Part shown: in pieces, positions 38,983 to 49,092 of the stretch | Numbering within the stretch: position 1 is the first letter of the stretch | Layout of the letters: each line of letters opens with the position of its first letter | Assembly: GCA_011455275.1 (NCBI GenBank) | Contig: CP015028.1 | Span: 2,206,911 to 2,270,910, forward strand | DNA length: 64,000 bases | Direction: 5' to 3' | Source of the DNA: Pasteurellaceae bacterium Orientalotternb1 | GTDB taxonomy: Bacteria > Pseudomonadota > Gammaproteobacteria > Enterobacterales > Pasteurellaceae | Program-made: the position numbers and the translations under genes | Notes under the pieces: generated by a model | Databases searched by the model: none | What the model saw: the letters and a program-made list of their open reading frames with translations, nothing else | What the model was told of the DNA's origin: nothing

Positions 38983-39846
38983 TTATTGTACTTTTAGCTC
39001 GCTAATCGCCTTTTCATCAAAGAAGTATTGCGTACCGCAGCATTCACACTGCATATCGATCACACCATTTTTCTCGGCAAGCATTTCGGTGATTTCATCA
39101 TCAGGCAACAACAGAATTGCCGCCCCTGAACGCTCTCGTGAACAGCCACACTTAAATTCGGTGCTTTGTGGCGGGTAAACTTCCACGCTTTCTTCGTGGA
39201 ATAAGCGGTAAAGCAGCTCTTCGGCGGTTAAACCGAATAATTCTTCGTCTTTGATTGTGCTAGTGAGTGTTGCGAGATGTTCGAAATCTGCTGGTGTACC
39301 CGTACCGTCTGGGACGATTTGCAATAAGGTGCCGCCTGCGACCGCTTCTCCGTCAAATTCACCAATACGAATCACCAGTTGAGTGGCAAGCTGTTCGGAA
39401 CGGACGAAGTAGTCTTCCAAGCACTCGCTGATAGTCGGTTTATCCAAGCCAATTACGCCTTGATAGCGTTCGCCTTGGTTTGGAATAATCGAAATCACCA
39501 GCACACCATTGCCGATCATTTGGTGTAATGTTGCATCATCGGCGATCTCGCCCTCAACTCGAGCCAACGCTCGAAATTGTTGTTGATCGTTGCCATTTAC
39601 CACCGCCAATTTTAATGCCCCATCACCTTGAATTTGCACGGTGATCGCACCGTCAAATTTTAGGGTAGCGGTGAGCAAACTGGTGGCAACCATCATTTCG
39701 CCCAACAGATTTTGCACTGCTTTTGGATAGTGGTGAGTATTCAAGGTTTCAGTAAAAGTGCTGTTTAGTCGCACCCATTCACCACGAACGGCACGATTTT
39801 GGAATAAAAAGCGATAAAGTTTGTCGTTGTCTTGTGTGTAATTCAT
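38983..39846 (-). CDS. hslO: Redox-regulated chaperone Hsp33
   Basis: 287 aa. The C-terminal redox switch has four zinc-binding Cys in the two pairs CGC and CECC (about residues 232-265). Oxidation releases zinc and activates holdase activity. The N-terminal domain carries the typical EMMVATSLLTATLKFDG. It forms a heat-shock pair with hslR, overlapping it by 4 bp. Confidence 0.95.
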   Translation of the reverse strand: MNYTQDNDKLYRFLFQNRAVRGEWVRLNSTFTETLNTHHYPKAVQNLLGEMMVATSLLTATLKFDGAITVQIQGDGALKLAVVNGNDQQQFRALARVEGEIADDATLHQMIGNGVLVISIIPNQGERYQGVIGLDKPTISECLEDYFVRSEQLATQLVIRIGEFDGEAVAGGTLLQIVPDGTGTPADFEHLATLTSTIKDEELFGLTAEELLYRLFHEESVEVYPPQSTEFKCGCSRERSGAAILLLPDDEITEMLAEKNGVIDMQCECCGTQYFFDEKAISELKVQ

Positions 39847-40253
39847 ACCGTTTCCGAGTTGATATGTTTAAATTTAATCAGATCACGCCGCTCTTTTTTG
39901 TTCGGGCGGCGGTCTGGGTGTGGCATTGATAACGCATTCGCTTTGCGAGCAAACGCTAGTTTTTCTCGCTCTGCAATGCTTTTTTCGGTTTCTTGATAGA
40001 GCCGTTGAGCTTCTGGTGCTCCACGCCGTTGGTCGCTTAAGGCTAACACTTCCACTTCTTTTTCATCATTGCCTTGCCGCAGTTTAATCACCGCACCAAT
40101 TTCAACGATTTTACTGGTTTTAGCACGCTGACCGTTGTAATGCACCTTGCCGCCTTCGATCATCGCTTTGGCAAGGCTGCGAGTCTTGTAAAACCGAGCC
40201 GCCCATAGCCATTTGTCAAGGCGAACATCATCTGTTTCGTTGAGGTGTTTCAT
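39843..40253 (-). CDS. hslR: Ribosome-associated heat shock protein Hsp15
   Basis: 136 aa. An S4 RNA-binding domain (DDVRLDKWLWAARFYKTRSL) and a basic C-terminal tail. It recycles 50S subunits carrying nascent chains after heat shock. TAAGGA lies before the ATG. It is coupled to hslO through a 4-bp overlap. Confidence 0.94.
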   Translation of the reverse strand: MKHLNETDDVRLDKWLWAARFYKTRSLAKAMIEGGKVHYNGQRAKTSKIVEIGAVIKLRQGNDEKEVEVLALSDQRRGAPEAQRLYQETEKSIAEREKLAFARKANALSMPHPDRRPNKKERRDLIKFKHINSETV

Positions 40254-40561
40254 TGTGAATCCTTAAGCGATTTTACAGTATTCGGTAGAAGGACTCGCCC
40301 CACTATTTGCAAAATTTTCATATTATCTAACCGCTTGCTAATATCGCTGGTAGGTCAAGACCTACCAGACGTTGAACAAGAAGCCCAATAGATGCGGCAA
40401 TTTTACCCGTTTTCAAGGCAAACCGCCAAACAAGCGGTCGGTTCTGCGAAAAAATTTGCAAAATCGGCGGTTCTGCTGTATTCTTCGCCACTCAATTCCG
40501 AATTTAAAATCCACAGAATTTCTTTTTATCCAATCAATCTTACATATACACAAACATTTCT
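40254..40561. other. 308-bp gap between hslR and rho
   Basis: No gene is seen. It holds composite element B (40285-40368) and an uptake signal with its GCAAA tail (40431-40462). The rest is an AT-rich rho leader, about 100 bp, presumably with the rho promoter. No clear -35/-10 pair stands out. Confidence 0.6.
40285..40368 (-). repeat. Composite uptake-signal/palindrome element, copy B
   Basis: The right end is a perfect palindrome, CTGGTAGGTC-AA-GACCTACCAG (40347-40368). A degenerate uptake signal and AT-rich GCAAA tail follow on the minus strand, and the far end is GGGGCGAGTCC with CTAC. The layout is the same as in copies A, C and D. Confidence 0.75.
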
Positions 40562-41824
40562 ATGCATCTTACAGAATTAAAAAATACCCCCGTATCGGAG
40601 CTTGTCCGCATCGGTGAAGAACAAATGGGCTTAGAAAATCTAGCTCGTTTACGTAAACAAGACATTGTTTTCGCCATTCTTAAACAGCACGCCAAAAGTG
40701 GAGAAGATATTTTCGGGCAAGGCGTGTTAGAAATTTTACCAGACGGCTTCGGTTTCTTACGTTCGGGCGACAGTTCTTACTTGGCAGGACCTGATGATAT
40801 TTACGTTTCACCGAGCCAAATTCGCCGTTTTAACTTACAAACGGGCGACTCGATTGAAGGTAAAATCCGCCCGCCAAAAGAAGGCGAACGCTACTTTGCC
40901 TTGCTCAAGGTTGATCGAGTGAACGATGACCGCCCTGAAGTTTCTCGCAGTAAAATCCTTTTCGAAAATTTAACCCCACTTCACGCCAATTCTCGCTTGC
41001 GTATGGAACGCGGCAACGGTTCAACCGAAGATTTAACCGCTCGTATTTTGGATTTGGCCTCGCCAATCGGTAAAGGTCAGCGTGGTTTGATCGTAGCTCC
41101 GCCAAAAGCGGGGAAAACGGTGTTATTGCAAAATATCGCTCAAAGCATTACCCATAACTATCCAGAATGTGTGTTAATCGTCTTGCTGATTGATGAACGT
41201 CCAGAAGAAGTAACCGAAATGCAACGTTCAGTGAAAGGCGAAGTAATTGCATCAACCTTCGATGAACCAGCCACTCGTCACGTTCAAGTGGCAGAAATGG
41301 TGATCGAAAAAGCTAAACGCTTGGTAGAACACAAAAAAGACGTGGTGATTTTACTCGACTCAATCACCCGTTTAGCCCGTGCTTACAACACCGTGACCCC
41401 TGCTTCAGGCAAAATTTTATCGGGCGGTGTGGACGCAAACGCCTTGCATCGTCCAAAACGTTTCTTCGGTGCAGCCCGTAATGTGGAAGAAGGCGGCAGC
41501 CTTACCATTATTGCCACAGCCCTTGTCGATACTGGCTCGAAAATGGACGAAGTGATTTTCGAGGAGTTCAAAGGAACGGGTAATATGGAATTACACTTAT
41601 CGCGTAAAATTGCAGAGCGTCGTGTATTCCCTGCGATTGATTTCAACCGCTCTGGCACCCGTAAAGAAGACTTACTCACCAGCCCAGACGAACTGCAAAA
41701 AATGTGGATTCTACGCAAAATTCTTAATCCAATGGGTGAAGTGGAAGCAATGGAATTTTTAATCGATAAGTTGATGGTTGCTAAAACCAATGACGAATTT
41801 TTTGAAGTGATGAAACGTTCATAA
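40562..41824 (+). CDS. rho: Transcription termination factor Rho
   Basis: 420 aa. The N-terminal domain begins [15 protein letters not shown] as in E. coli, followed by the cold-shock RNA-binding domain ([13 protein letters not shown]) and the RecA-like ATPase with Walker A APPKAGKT and Walker [15 protein letters not shown]. It is a hexameric RNA translocase that ends transcripts. Monocistronic, with its own terminator. Confidence 0.97.
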   Translation: MHLTELKNTPVSELVRIGEEQMGLENLARLRKQDIVFAILKQHAKSGEDIFGQGVLEILPDGFGFLRSGDSSYLAGPDDIYVSPSQIRRFNLQTGDSIEGKIRPPKEGERYFALLKVDRVNDDRPEVSRSKILFENLTPLHANSRLRMERGNGSTEDLTARILDLASPIGKGQRGLIVAPPKAGKTVLLQNIAQSITHNYPECVLIVLLIDERPEEVTEMQRSVKGEVIASTFDEPATRHVQVAEMVIEKAKRLVEHKKDVVILLDSITRLARAYNTVTPASGKILSGGVDANALHRPKRFFGAARNVEEGGSLTIIATALVDTGSKMDEVIFEEFKGTGNMELHLSRKIAERRVFPAIDFNRSGTRKEDLLTSPDELQKMWILRKILNPMGEVEAMEFLIDKLMVAKTNDEFFEVMKRS

Positions 41825-41830
41825 TCATTC

Positions 41831-41864
41831 AACGGCACAATGCAACATTGTGCCGTTTTCTTTT
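41831..41864 (+). terminator. rho terminator
   Basis: A perfect 12-bp stem AACGGCACAATG / CATTGTGCCGTT with a 3-base loop, followed by TTCTTTT. It begins 6 bp after the rho stop. Confidence 0.88.
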
Positions 41865-41871
41865 GCAAAAA

Positions 41872-42185
41872 ATGATGAAAATCATACCGCTTGCTTTGCT
41901 AATTGTCTGCTTCACTGCCCAAACTGCAGCCCTTGAGCCAGCCCCCACGATGCCACTCACGATTGATAAAGCGTTACTCGGGCAAATTTGTTTTTGGATC
42001 ATTACAACAATCCCATTCGCAAAATTACCCCCGAAACTGACCGCTTGTGGAACGAACCCGAATACGCCTCAACTGACGCTCATGACAAATTAAAAGCCAA
42101 AACCTTGAGCGATGCCGAAATTGATGCTTTAGAAATCTTTTTAAAAACGCTAACAGATGGGCGGTATAAGAAGTGGTTGAAGTAA
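41872..42185 (+). pseudogene. Remnant of a cytochrome c peroxidase gene
   Basis: The first ~40 codons encode a signal peptide (MKIIPLALLIVCFTAQTAAL) and the beginning of a mature protein (MPLTIDKALLGQ), as at the start of di-haem cytochrome c peroxidases. The frame then joins, out of phase near 41987, to a typical C-terminus of that family: FLDHYNNPIRKITPETDRLW to TLSDAEIDALEIFLKTLTD. Both haem CxxCH regions, about 250 residues, are missing. It is an internal deletion with a frameshift. An uptake signal lies in the remaining 3' part (42038-42047). Confidence 0.75.
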
Positions 42186-42199
42186 AATCGCAGAAATGA

Positions 42200-42231
42200 A
42201 AAATCCGATTAGCACACACTAATCGGATTTT
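42200..42231. terminator. Bidirectional terminator between the peroxidase remnant and lpxC
   Basis: A perfect 13-bp stem (42200-42212 with 42219-42231, loop of 6) has A4 and T4 at its ends. It serves lpxC and the end of the dcw transcript on the minus strand. Confidence 0.88.
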
Positions 42232-42258
42232 CGTTATTTAAATATATTTAACAAGCGG

Positions 42259-43179
42259 TTAGATAAACACCTGTTCCTGCACTTGGTAGCCTTGTGGTGC
42301 GGTGGCTTTGTCGTCGAATGTAACAAACTCCCACGCATTTTCGTTCGCAAGTACCGCACGCAGTAATTTATTGTTTAAACCGTGGCCTGATTTGTAGGCA
42401 GAGAAATCGCCTAAAATATTGTAGCCACACATAAACAAGTCGCCAATCGCATCCAGCATCTTGTGGCGAACTAATTCATCTTTAAAGCGTAATCCATCTT
42501 CGTTCAAAATGCGATATTCATCTAATACGATGGCATTATCTAAGCTACCGCCCAACGCTAAACCGATAGATTGCAGATATTCCACATCCTTCATAAAGGT
42601 GAAGGTTCTTGCTCGGCTTAATTGTTGAATAAAGCGTTGTGCGGAGAAATCCATCTTATAGTTACGCACTTCTTTAGTGATCATTGGGTGAGTAAAATCA
42701 ATGGTGAAATCTAATTTTAAACCGTGATTGTAAGGTTTAAACTCCGCCCATTTATCGCCGTCTTCCACTCGAACGGTTTCTTTGATGCGGATGAATTTTT
42801 TCGCCGCGTCTTGCTCTTCAATGCCCGCATCTAACAATAGATAGATAAATGGGCTTGAGCTGCCGTCCATAATCGGAATTTCAGGGGCATCCACCTCAAC
42901 AATTAAGTTATCTAAACCCAATGCAGACATTGCTGCATTTAGATGCTCAACGGTGGAGATACGCACACCATCATCGTTAATCATACAAGTGCAAAGTTGG
43001 GTATCGCGAATAAAATCTGCACTTGCGGGGAAGTAAACGACAGGATCAAGATCAGTACGTGCGTAAATAATCCCTGTATTTACAGGAGCTGGACGCAAAG
43101 TCAGCGTTACTTTTTTGCCGCTATGTAAACCGATACCAGTTACTTTTGTGGCTTGTTTCAGTGTTCTTTGTTTAATCAT
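42259..43179 (-). CDS. lpxC: UDP-3-O-acyl-GlcNAc deacetylase LpxC
   Basis: 306 aa. The zinc ligands sit in STVEHLNAA and [11 protein letters not shown]. It catalyses the committed step of lipid A synthesis in the cytoplasm. It lies 25 bp after ftsZ at the end of the dcw cluster, as in E. coli (where secM intervenes). TAAGGA precedes the ATG. Confidence 0.97.
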   Translation of the reverse strand: MIKQRTLKQATKVTGIGLHSGKKVTLTLRPAPVNTGIIYARTDLDPVVYFPASADFIRDTQLCTCMINDDGVRISTVEHLNAAMSALGLDNLIVEVDAPEIPIMDGSSSPFIYLLLDAGIEEQDAAKKFIRIKETVRVEDGDKWAEFKPYNHGLKLDFTIDFTHPMITKEVRNYKMDFSAQRFIQQLSRARTFTFMKDVEYLQSIGLALGGSLDNAIVLDEYRILNEDGLRFKDELVRHKMLDAIGDLFMCGYNILGDFSAYKSGHGLNNKLLRAVLANENAWEFVTFDDKATAPQGYQVQEQVFI

Positions 43180-43204
43180 ATCGTTTCCTTATCCCTTAAT
43201 CGGA

Positions 43205-44413
43205 TTACTGCCCATTACGCATAAATCCAGGGATCGAATTCGGAGACCACATTTGTTGTTGATCCACTTGCTGTGGCTTTGGTGCGGCTTGTTGCTGCTG
43301 ACCAAACTGATTTGGTTGTTGATAGCCCCCCATCGTGTTCATAAAAGGAGGCTGACCTGCTACTTGTGTTGGCTGTGCAACTTGTTGTGATTGCATACCT
43401 GATTGATGCTGTGGATAACCTACCATTTTAGGTGGTGCAATTTCTTCAGGTTGACCAATGCCGGTTGCAACTAACGTCACACGAATTTTTCCTTCCATTT
43501 CTGGATAGAATGCGGAACCAAAAATAATTGCAGCATCGGGATCTGCGAAGCTGGTTACATATTCCATAATCGTATTGACTTCTGCCAATTCAATATCAAA
43601 GCCTGATGAAATATTTACTAAGATGCCTTTTGCACCTGAAAGGTCCACGTCTTCTAATAATGGGCTTGCTACTGCTTCTTTTGCAGCTTTTTCTGCTCTA
43701 TCTTCACCATCGGCAATACCAGTCCCCATCATTGCACGCCCCATTTCTGACATCACTTTTTTTACGTCAGCAAAGTCAACGTTTACTAAGCCTTCTGAAG
43801 TAATCATATCCGTAATGCCTAAAACCGCATTACGTAATACATCATTAGCAACCCCAAAAGCTTCATTAAATTTTACATTTTTAGGTAAGACTTTTAATAA
43901 TTTATCGTTTTGAATAATAATGAGAGAATCAACGTGTTTAGCTAGTTCTTTGATGCCTTGTTCAGCATAGCTTGAGCGTTTCCGTCCTTCAAAAGAAAAC
44001 GGTTTAGTAACGATACCAACTGTCAATGCTCCTTGGCTTTTTGCAATTTCTGCAATTACTGGGGCAGCACCTGTACCTGTACCACCACCCATGCCAACAG
44101 CAATAAACACCATATCGGCACCTGCTAGCATATTTGTTAATGCATCACGATCTTCTTCTGCTGCTTGATGACCTACATTAGGATCAGCTCCCGCCCCTAA
44201 ACCTTTAGTCACTGTTGCACCAATCTGAATCGTATTACGAACAGTACTACTACGCAGAACTTGTGCATCTGTGTTTACTGAAAAAAACTCAACACTCCCC
44301 ACATCTTCTGATTGGGTGGTAACCATATGATTTAAGGCATTACCGCCACCGCCACCGACACCGATAACCTTAATTACCGCATCTTGCGTTGCTTCATAAA
44401 TAGGTTCAAACAT
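43205..44413 (-). CDS. ftsZ: Cell division GTPase FtsZ
   Basis: 402 aa. Tubulin-like GTPase with GVGGGGGNAL near the start and the tubulin signature GGGTGTGAAPVIA. A Gln/Pro-rich flexible linker (about 325-390) leads to the C-terminal tail IPGFMRNGQ, which binds FtsA and ZipA. It forms the Z ring. GGGAG precedes the ATG. Confidence 0.97.
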   Translation of the reverse strand: MFEPIYEATQDAVIKVIGVGGGGGNALNHMVTTQSEDVGSVEFFSVNTDAQVLRSSTVRNTIQIGATVTKGLGAGADPNVGHQAAEEDRDALTNMLAGADMVFIAVGMGGGTGTGAAPVIAEIAKSQGALTVGIVTKPFSFEGRKRSSYAEQGIKELAKHVDSLIIIQNDKLLKVLPKNVKFNEAFGVANDVLRNAVLGITDMITSEGLVNVDFADVKKVMSEMGRAMMGTGIADGEDRAEKAAKEAVASPLLEDVDLSGAKGILVNISSGFDIELAEVNTIMEYVTSFADPDAAIIFGSAFYPEMEGKIRVTLVATGIGQPEEIAPPKMVGYPQHQSGMQSQQVAQPTQVAGQPPFMNTMGGYQQPNQFGQQQQAAPKPQQVDQQQMWSPNSIPGFMRNGQ

Positions 44414-44450
44414 TTTGATTCTCCCGAAGTGCTTACCTAATCACACTCAA

Positions 44451-45727
44451 TTAAAAATTGGATTTTAAAAAATTAACTAATTTTTTCCCGCCACGGCGAC
44501 ACTTATCAAAGAGACTACCGAACGTTTCACTAATTTCACCGCTTGTACCCGATTCTGAATCGTTATAGTGGCTATATTGTAATAAGCCTAGTACAGTAGC
44601 ATATTGCGGTTTGCTTACATAGTCAGTTAATCCTGTGATATTGAGCGGATAACCGACTCGGACTTGTGAACCAAAGACAGATTTTGCACATTCTACAATA
44701 TCTTCTATTTGAGAACCACCACCCGTTAATACAATTCCTGCAATTAATTCTTGTTTTATACCTTTTTGGTACAATTCATTACGTAATTGCATTAATTCAT
44801 TGTTTACAACACTTAATAAATCGTTATAGCACTGTGCGGTATAGTTTGACAACTGAGACTTTGTAAAAGTTCTCGGTGTTCGTCCACCTAACCCCGCCAT
44901 TTCAATTTTTTTCTCTGGGAAATTGGTTGGAGGAGACATTGCACTGCCATATTGTACTTTTATTTTTTCTGCATCTGGACGCGAAGTTGTAAATATTTGA
45001 GCAATATAATCCGTTACATTATTCCCCCGAATGGAATGACTTTACTAAATCGTAATGCTCCATCGGTATAAACTAAAATATCCATTGTGCCGCCGCCAAT
45101 ATCAATTAAGCAAACACCTAACTCTTTTTCATCTTCTGTTAAAACAGAATAGCTTGATGCCAAACCAGAAAAAACAATTTGATCGATTTTTAATTTGCTT
45201 CTCTCAACCGCATTTTTTAAATTACGCAGCCAATCATTGTGGCAAGCAATAATATGAGCCTGAGCATTTAATCGCATTCCAGATAATCCAATTGGATTTT
45301 TGGTCGCAGGAAGACGATCAACTTTATATTCTTGCGGAATAATATGAAGTGTTTCTAATCCATCAGGTAATTTAATGGAACGAGCAATATGAATCGCATT
45401 ATCTAAATCATCATTTGTCACAGTACCTGAAAGTGGCACTGTGCCATTTTCATTTAATCCAACAATATGTGCCCCTGATAGAGCTAATGTCACTCCCATA
45501 ATTTTACATTCCGAAATCGATTCAGCTTCTTCAATCGCTCGTTGAATAGAGCTTACTGTGGCATCTAGATCAACAACGCCTCCACCTTGCACACCTTTTG
45601 ATGGACTTACACCTGAACCAATTACATTGATTACTCCATCAGGCAACACTTCACCCACAACGGCTACAACTTTATGCGTACCGATTTCTAAACCAACGAC
45701 GATTTTTGATTCTGCTACTTTTGTCAT
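44451..45727 (-). pseudogene. ftsA: FtsA, reading frame broken by a one-base deletion
   Basis: FtsA tethers FtsZ to the membrane and is essential. Codons 1-237 encode the actin-like N-terminal domains ([16 protein letters not shown], then [12 protein letters not shown]) and end early at [11 protein letters not shown]. The rest continues in another frame from about 45029 through MSPPTNFPEKK, IVLTGGGSQIEDI and the C-terminal amphipathic helix KKLVNFLKSNF. A C5 run (G5 in the gene) at 45024-45028 marks the break. Six G would restore [12 protein letters not shown] and a normal 425-aa protein. Because the gene is essential, a sequencing miscall is the first explanation; the type here only records the broken frame. 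Confidence 0.92.
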
Positions 45728-45750
45728 ACGATTAATACTTAAAAATAAAA

Positions 45751-46530
45751 TTATTGTGGGCGGAATCCAACAGCGGCTCCGTGTTCATAACGTAAATCAA
45801 CATAGGCCAAACGCTTACCATCTGGCACATCAATCTCAGGAAAAATGGTAACGAAACGGTCAATCTTTGGCAACCAATCACCACGCCCTAAACGTAGCTG
45901 AACGTGATTATCTAACGTGATTGTCCAAGAACCACGAATATCTGTCGCCACAGACATCAATCCTAAATTACGAGATTGTAAATCTTTTTGGATTTTATAC
46001 CAAGCACCCAACACTTTTTTTGCTTCAGAATCTGGTCCATACAATACTGGCAATCCCGTTCGTTCAAAGCGATCTTTTGGTAAGCTAAATACTACACCTT
46101 GATCAGAAACTAAGCCTGTATCATTCCAAATCGCAACGGGTCTGTGTTCAACCAAGGTGATACTCAACCGATCAGGATAAACTTTCCGCACTGCCACATC
46201 TTTAATCCAAGAAATGGTTAGAAATTTGGCTTTTACTTCTTGAATGTCTTGTCCAAAATAACCTTTTAACGCAGGTGCTTTTGACAAAACTTCCCGAATA
46301 TCCGCATTAGTGGTGAACTGGGTGTTATGGGTCAGTGCATAGGCTTTGATTGGCGTTTTGTCTAACGCTTCAAGCCAATTCGCCCAGTTGCTATACACCA
46401 CATAGCTGAACACCATCAGTAAAAACACCGCCGCAGGTTTAAGATATTTTCGCCAATCATGCGGCGTTTCAGGCTTGCTTGCGGAAGTCCGAATCACCGA
46501 AGTGGGCTTGCTGCGGAAAAATCTAGCCAT
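45751..46530 (-). CDS. ftsQ: Cell division protein FtsQ
   Basis: 259 aa. A short basic cytoplasmic tail, one membrane helix (about 32-48) and a periplasmic POTRA domain ([20 protein letters not shown] onward). It links early and late divisome proteins with FtsL and FtsB. It touches ddlB by one base and is followed by ftsA. Confidence 0.93.
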   Translation of the reverse strand: MARFFRSKPTSVIRTSASKPETPHDWRKYLKPAAVFLLMVFSYVVYSNWANWLEALDKTPIKAYALTHNTQFTTNADIREVLSKAPALKGYFGQDIQEVKAKFLTISWIKDVAVRKVYPDRLSITLVEHRPVAIWNDTGLVSDQGVVFSLPKDRFERTGLPVLYGPDSEAKKVLGAWYKIQKDLQSRNLGLMSVATDIRGSWTITLDNHVQLRLGRGDWLPKIDRFVTIFPEIDVPDGKRLAYVDLRYEHGAAVGFRPQ

Positions 46531-47441
46531 TAGACGCTTAACTCCAACACTCGCTCAACTAAACGTTCAAAACTGTAACCGACTGTCGCTGCAGATTTTG
46601 GGAAAATGCTGTGGCTTGTCATACCTGGGCAAGTATTCACTTCAACTAATCGGAAATTGCCTTCGCCATCTTCCATCACATCAATGCGACTCCAACCACG
46701 GCAGCCAACCACATCGTAAGCTTGTTTAACCAGTTTCGCTACTTCCGCTTGGCGTTCATCGCTTAACGCAGGGCAGATATATTGCGTGTTATCTGACACA
46801 TATTTGGCGTGGTAATCATAAAACTCTCCGTCTGGAATAATCTGCACCGCAGGCAACACTTCGCCATCTAGCACTGGCACAGAGTATTCTGCCCCCGCCA
46901 AGTTTTCTTCGACCAACACAATCGCATCGTATTTCAATGCTTCTTCAATCGCAGGCAGAAGTTGTTCAACAGTTTTCACCTTGCTCACGCCCACACTTGA
47001 ACCTTCGCTAGCGGGTTTCACGAAGACGGGTAAACCCAGTCTTGCAATAATTTCATCGGAACTGACCGCTTGTCCACGGCGAACGACGACCATTTCCGCC
47101 GTTGGCAAGCCGACTGCATTCCACAGCAATTTTGTGCGGAATTTATCCAAGGTAATCGCCGATGCCATCACGCCACAGCCCGTGTAGCCAATCCCCAGTT
47201 GCTCTAACGCCCCTTGCAGCACACCATTTTCCCCCATACCGCCGTGCAGAATATTAAACACCCGCTGAATGCCTTTTTCTTTCAATTTTTCCACGGGGAA
47301 GAATTTGGTGTCGATGCCTTCCACATCATAACCTAAGCTCTGCAACGCCCCAAGTACCGCTGCTCCAGAGTTGAGCGACACCTCCCTCTCTGCCGACACA
47401 CCACCAAATAACACCGCAATTTTTTCGTTTTTTAAGCTCAT
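46530..47441 (-). CDS. ddlB: D-alanine--D-alanine ligase B
   Basis: 303 aa. An ATP-grasp enzyme beginning [17 protein letters not shown], with HGGMGENG and the catalytic loop EYSVPVLDG. It makes D-Ala-D-Ala for MurF. The usual size for DdlB in the dcw cluster. An uptake signal in the gene encodes GQAVSSDE. Composite element C precedes it. Confidence 0.96.
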   Translation of the reverse strand: MSLKNEKIAVLFGGVSAEREVSLNSGAAVLGALQSLGYDVEGIDTKFFPVEKLKEKGIQRVFNILHGGMGENGVLQGALEQLGIGYTGCGVMASAITLDKFRTKLLWNAVGLPTAEMVVVRRGQAVSSDEIIARLGLPVFVKPASEGSSVGVSKVKTVEQLLPAIEEALKYDAIVLVEENLAGAEYSVPVLDGEVLPAVQIIPDGEFYDYHAKYVSDNTQYICPALSDERQAEVAKLVKQAYDVVGCRGWSRIDVMEDGEGNFRLVEVNTCPGMTSHSIFPKSAATVGYSFERLVERVLELSV

Positions 47442-47452
47442 CGTCTTTCCTT

Positions 47453-47540
47453 GTAGGGTGGGGTTTAACCCACCAATGACCGCGACAAGCGGTCAGATTT
47501 TTCTAAAATTTTACAAATAGTGGGTCAAGACCCACCCTAC
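47453..47540. repeat. 88-bp composite uptake-signal/palindrome element, copy C
   Basis: It starts GTAGGGTGGGG with an AACCCACC arm, continues with GACCGC and an intact uptake signal (47485-47494) and its AT-rich tail, and ends with GTGGGTC-AA-GACCCACCCTAC. It abuts the murC stop codon exactly. Copy D has the same length, with about nine differences. Confidence 0.85.
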
Positions 47541-48968
47541 CTAATTTTTCCAACTCTCCGCCAAATCTCTGGAAAGCTTGCTGACGTTCCCCGCCCCTTG
47601 AGCCAATACTAAATCGCCGTCTTGAATAATGCGATCCAGCACATCGCCCAGTTGGCTGGTATCCGAAACCAAAATCGGATCGACTTTGCCGAGATTGCGG
47701 ATCGAACGGCATAAAGATTTACTGTCTGCCCCAACAATGGGTGCTTCGCCTGCCGCATAAACTTCCAACATAATTAATGCGTCCACTTGCGACAACACTT
47801 GCACGAAATCATCAAACAGATCACGCGTGCGTGAATAGCGGTGCGGTTGGAAAACCATCACAACTCGCTTGTTCTCCCAACCTTGACGAGCCGCTTTGAT
47901 GGTGACATCCACTTCGGTTGGGTGATGACCGTAATCATCGACCAACATCACTTTACCGTTCGGACGAATGAAAGAACCGAGCTGATCAAAACGACGTCCA
48001 GCCCCTTGGAAATTGGCAAGTGCGGCTAAAATGGCTTCATTCGCAATCCCTTCTTCTTTGGCAACGGCTAATGCAGCAGTGGCATTCAAGGCGTTGTGTT
48101 TGCCTGGTACGTTGAGCAACACTTCAATCCGTTCACCATTCGGGCAAACCACGGTGTAATGCCCTTGGAAACCCGTTTGTTGATAATCTTCAATGCGGTA
48201 GTCTGCTTTTTCACTGAAACCGTAAGTCAGCACTTGACGCCCTACTTTTGGTACCAATTCCATCAACACTTCATCATCGGCACACATCACCGCCAAGCCG
48301 TAGAATGGCAAGTTATGTAAGAACTTAACATAGGTCTCTTTCATTTTTTCGAAATCGCCGCCATAAGTATCCATATGGTCTGGCTCGATATTCGTGACCA
48401 CCGACACCATCGGCTGCAAATGTAAGAAAGACGCATCACTTTCGTCCGCTTCGGCGATCAAATAACGGCTCGCCCCTAAGTGAGCATTTTTGCCTGCAGA
48501 TTTCACCAAACCACCGTTTACGAAAGTTGGATCAAGTTTTGCTTCGGTATAAATCATTGAAATCATTGCGGTTGTGGTAGTTTTTCCATGTGTACCTGCC
48601 ACCGCAATGCCGTGGCGAAAACGCATAATTTCCGCCAACATTTGTGCCCGCTGAATCACGGGAATGCGTGCTTGCTTCGCAGCCACAACTTCAGGGTTAT
48701 CTTCAGTGATCGCACTGGAAATAACCACTACACTTGCCCCTTCGATATTTTCGCCTTGATGCCCGAAGAAAATTTTCGCTCCCGCTTTGGCTAAACGTTG
48801 CGTTACCGCACCATCAGCAATATCCGAGCCGCTGATGTGATAGCCTTCATTGAGCAGCACTTCCGCAATCCCACTCATCCCCGCACCACCAATTCCCACA
48901 AAGTGAATTTGGCTGACACGACGCATTTCAGGCACTAATTTTTTGACTTTATCTTGATAGTTTTTCAT
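47541..48968 (-). CDS. murC: UDP-N-acetylmuramate--L-alanine ligase
   Basis: 475 aa. Mur ligase with the N-terminal [17 protein letters not shown], the ATP loop [11 protein letters not shown] and EADESDASF. It adds L-Ala to UDP-MurNAc, the first amino-acid step. It lies between copies C and D of the composite element within the dcw operon. Confidence 0.97.
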   Translation of the reverse strand: MKNYQDKVKKLVPEMRRVSQIHFVGIGGAGMSGIAEVLLNEGYHISGSDIADGAVTQRLAKAGAKIFFGHQGENIEGASVVVISSAITEDNPEVVAAKQARIPVIQRAQMLAEIMRFRHGIAVAGTHGKTTTTAMISMIYTEAKLDPTFVNGGLVKSAGKNAHLGASRYLIAEADESDASFLHLQPMVSVVTNIEPDHMDTYGGDFEKMKETYVKFLHNLPFYGLAVMCADDEVLMELVPKVGRQVLTYGFSEKADYRIEDYQQTGFQGHYTVVCPNGERIEVLLNVPGKHNALNATAALAVAKEEGIANEAILAALANFQGAGRRFDQLGSFIRPNGKVMLVDDYGHHPTEVDVTIKAARQGWENKRVVMVFQPHRYSRTRDLFDDFVQVLSQVDALIMLEVYAAGEAPIVGADSKSLCRSIRNLGKVDPILVSDTSQLGDVLDRIIQDGDLVLAQGAGNVSKLSRDLAESWKN

Positions 48969-48985
48969 TGGGTTAGATTCTCGAG

Positions 48986-49073
48986 GTAGGGTGGGTTTTA
49001 ACCCACCGATGACCGCAACAAGCGGTCAGATTTTTCAACAATTTTACAAATGGAGGGGCAAGACCCACTCTAC
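48986..49073. repeat. 88-bp composite uptake-signal/palindrome element, copy D
   Basis: Same length and order as copy C: GTAGGGTGGGTT, AACCCACC, GACCGC, uptake signal (49018-49027), AT tail, then GGGGCAAGACCCACTCTAC. About 90 percent identical to copy C by direct comparison. It fills most of the murG-murC gap. Confidence 0.85.
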
Positions 49074-49092
49074 TTTTTCGTTAACAAAGTTC

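Noticed and set aside
44451-44939. The 3' part of ftsA as an independent gene
   Set aside because: It is the C-terminal part of FtsA, and the intervening codons fit the same frame up to the G tract.
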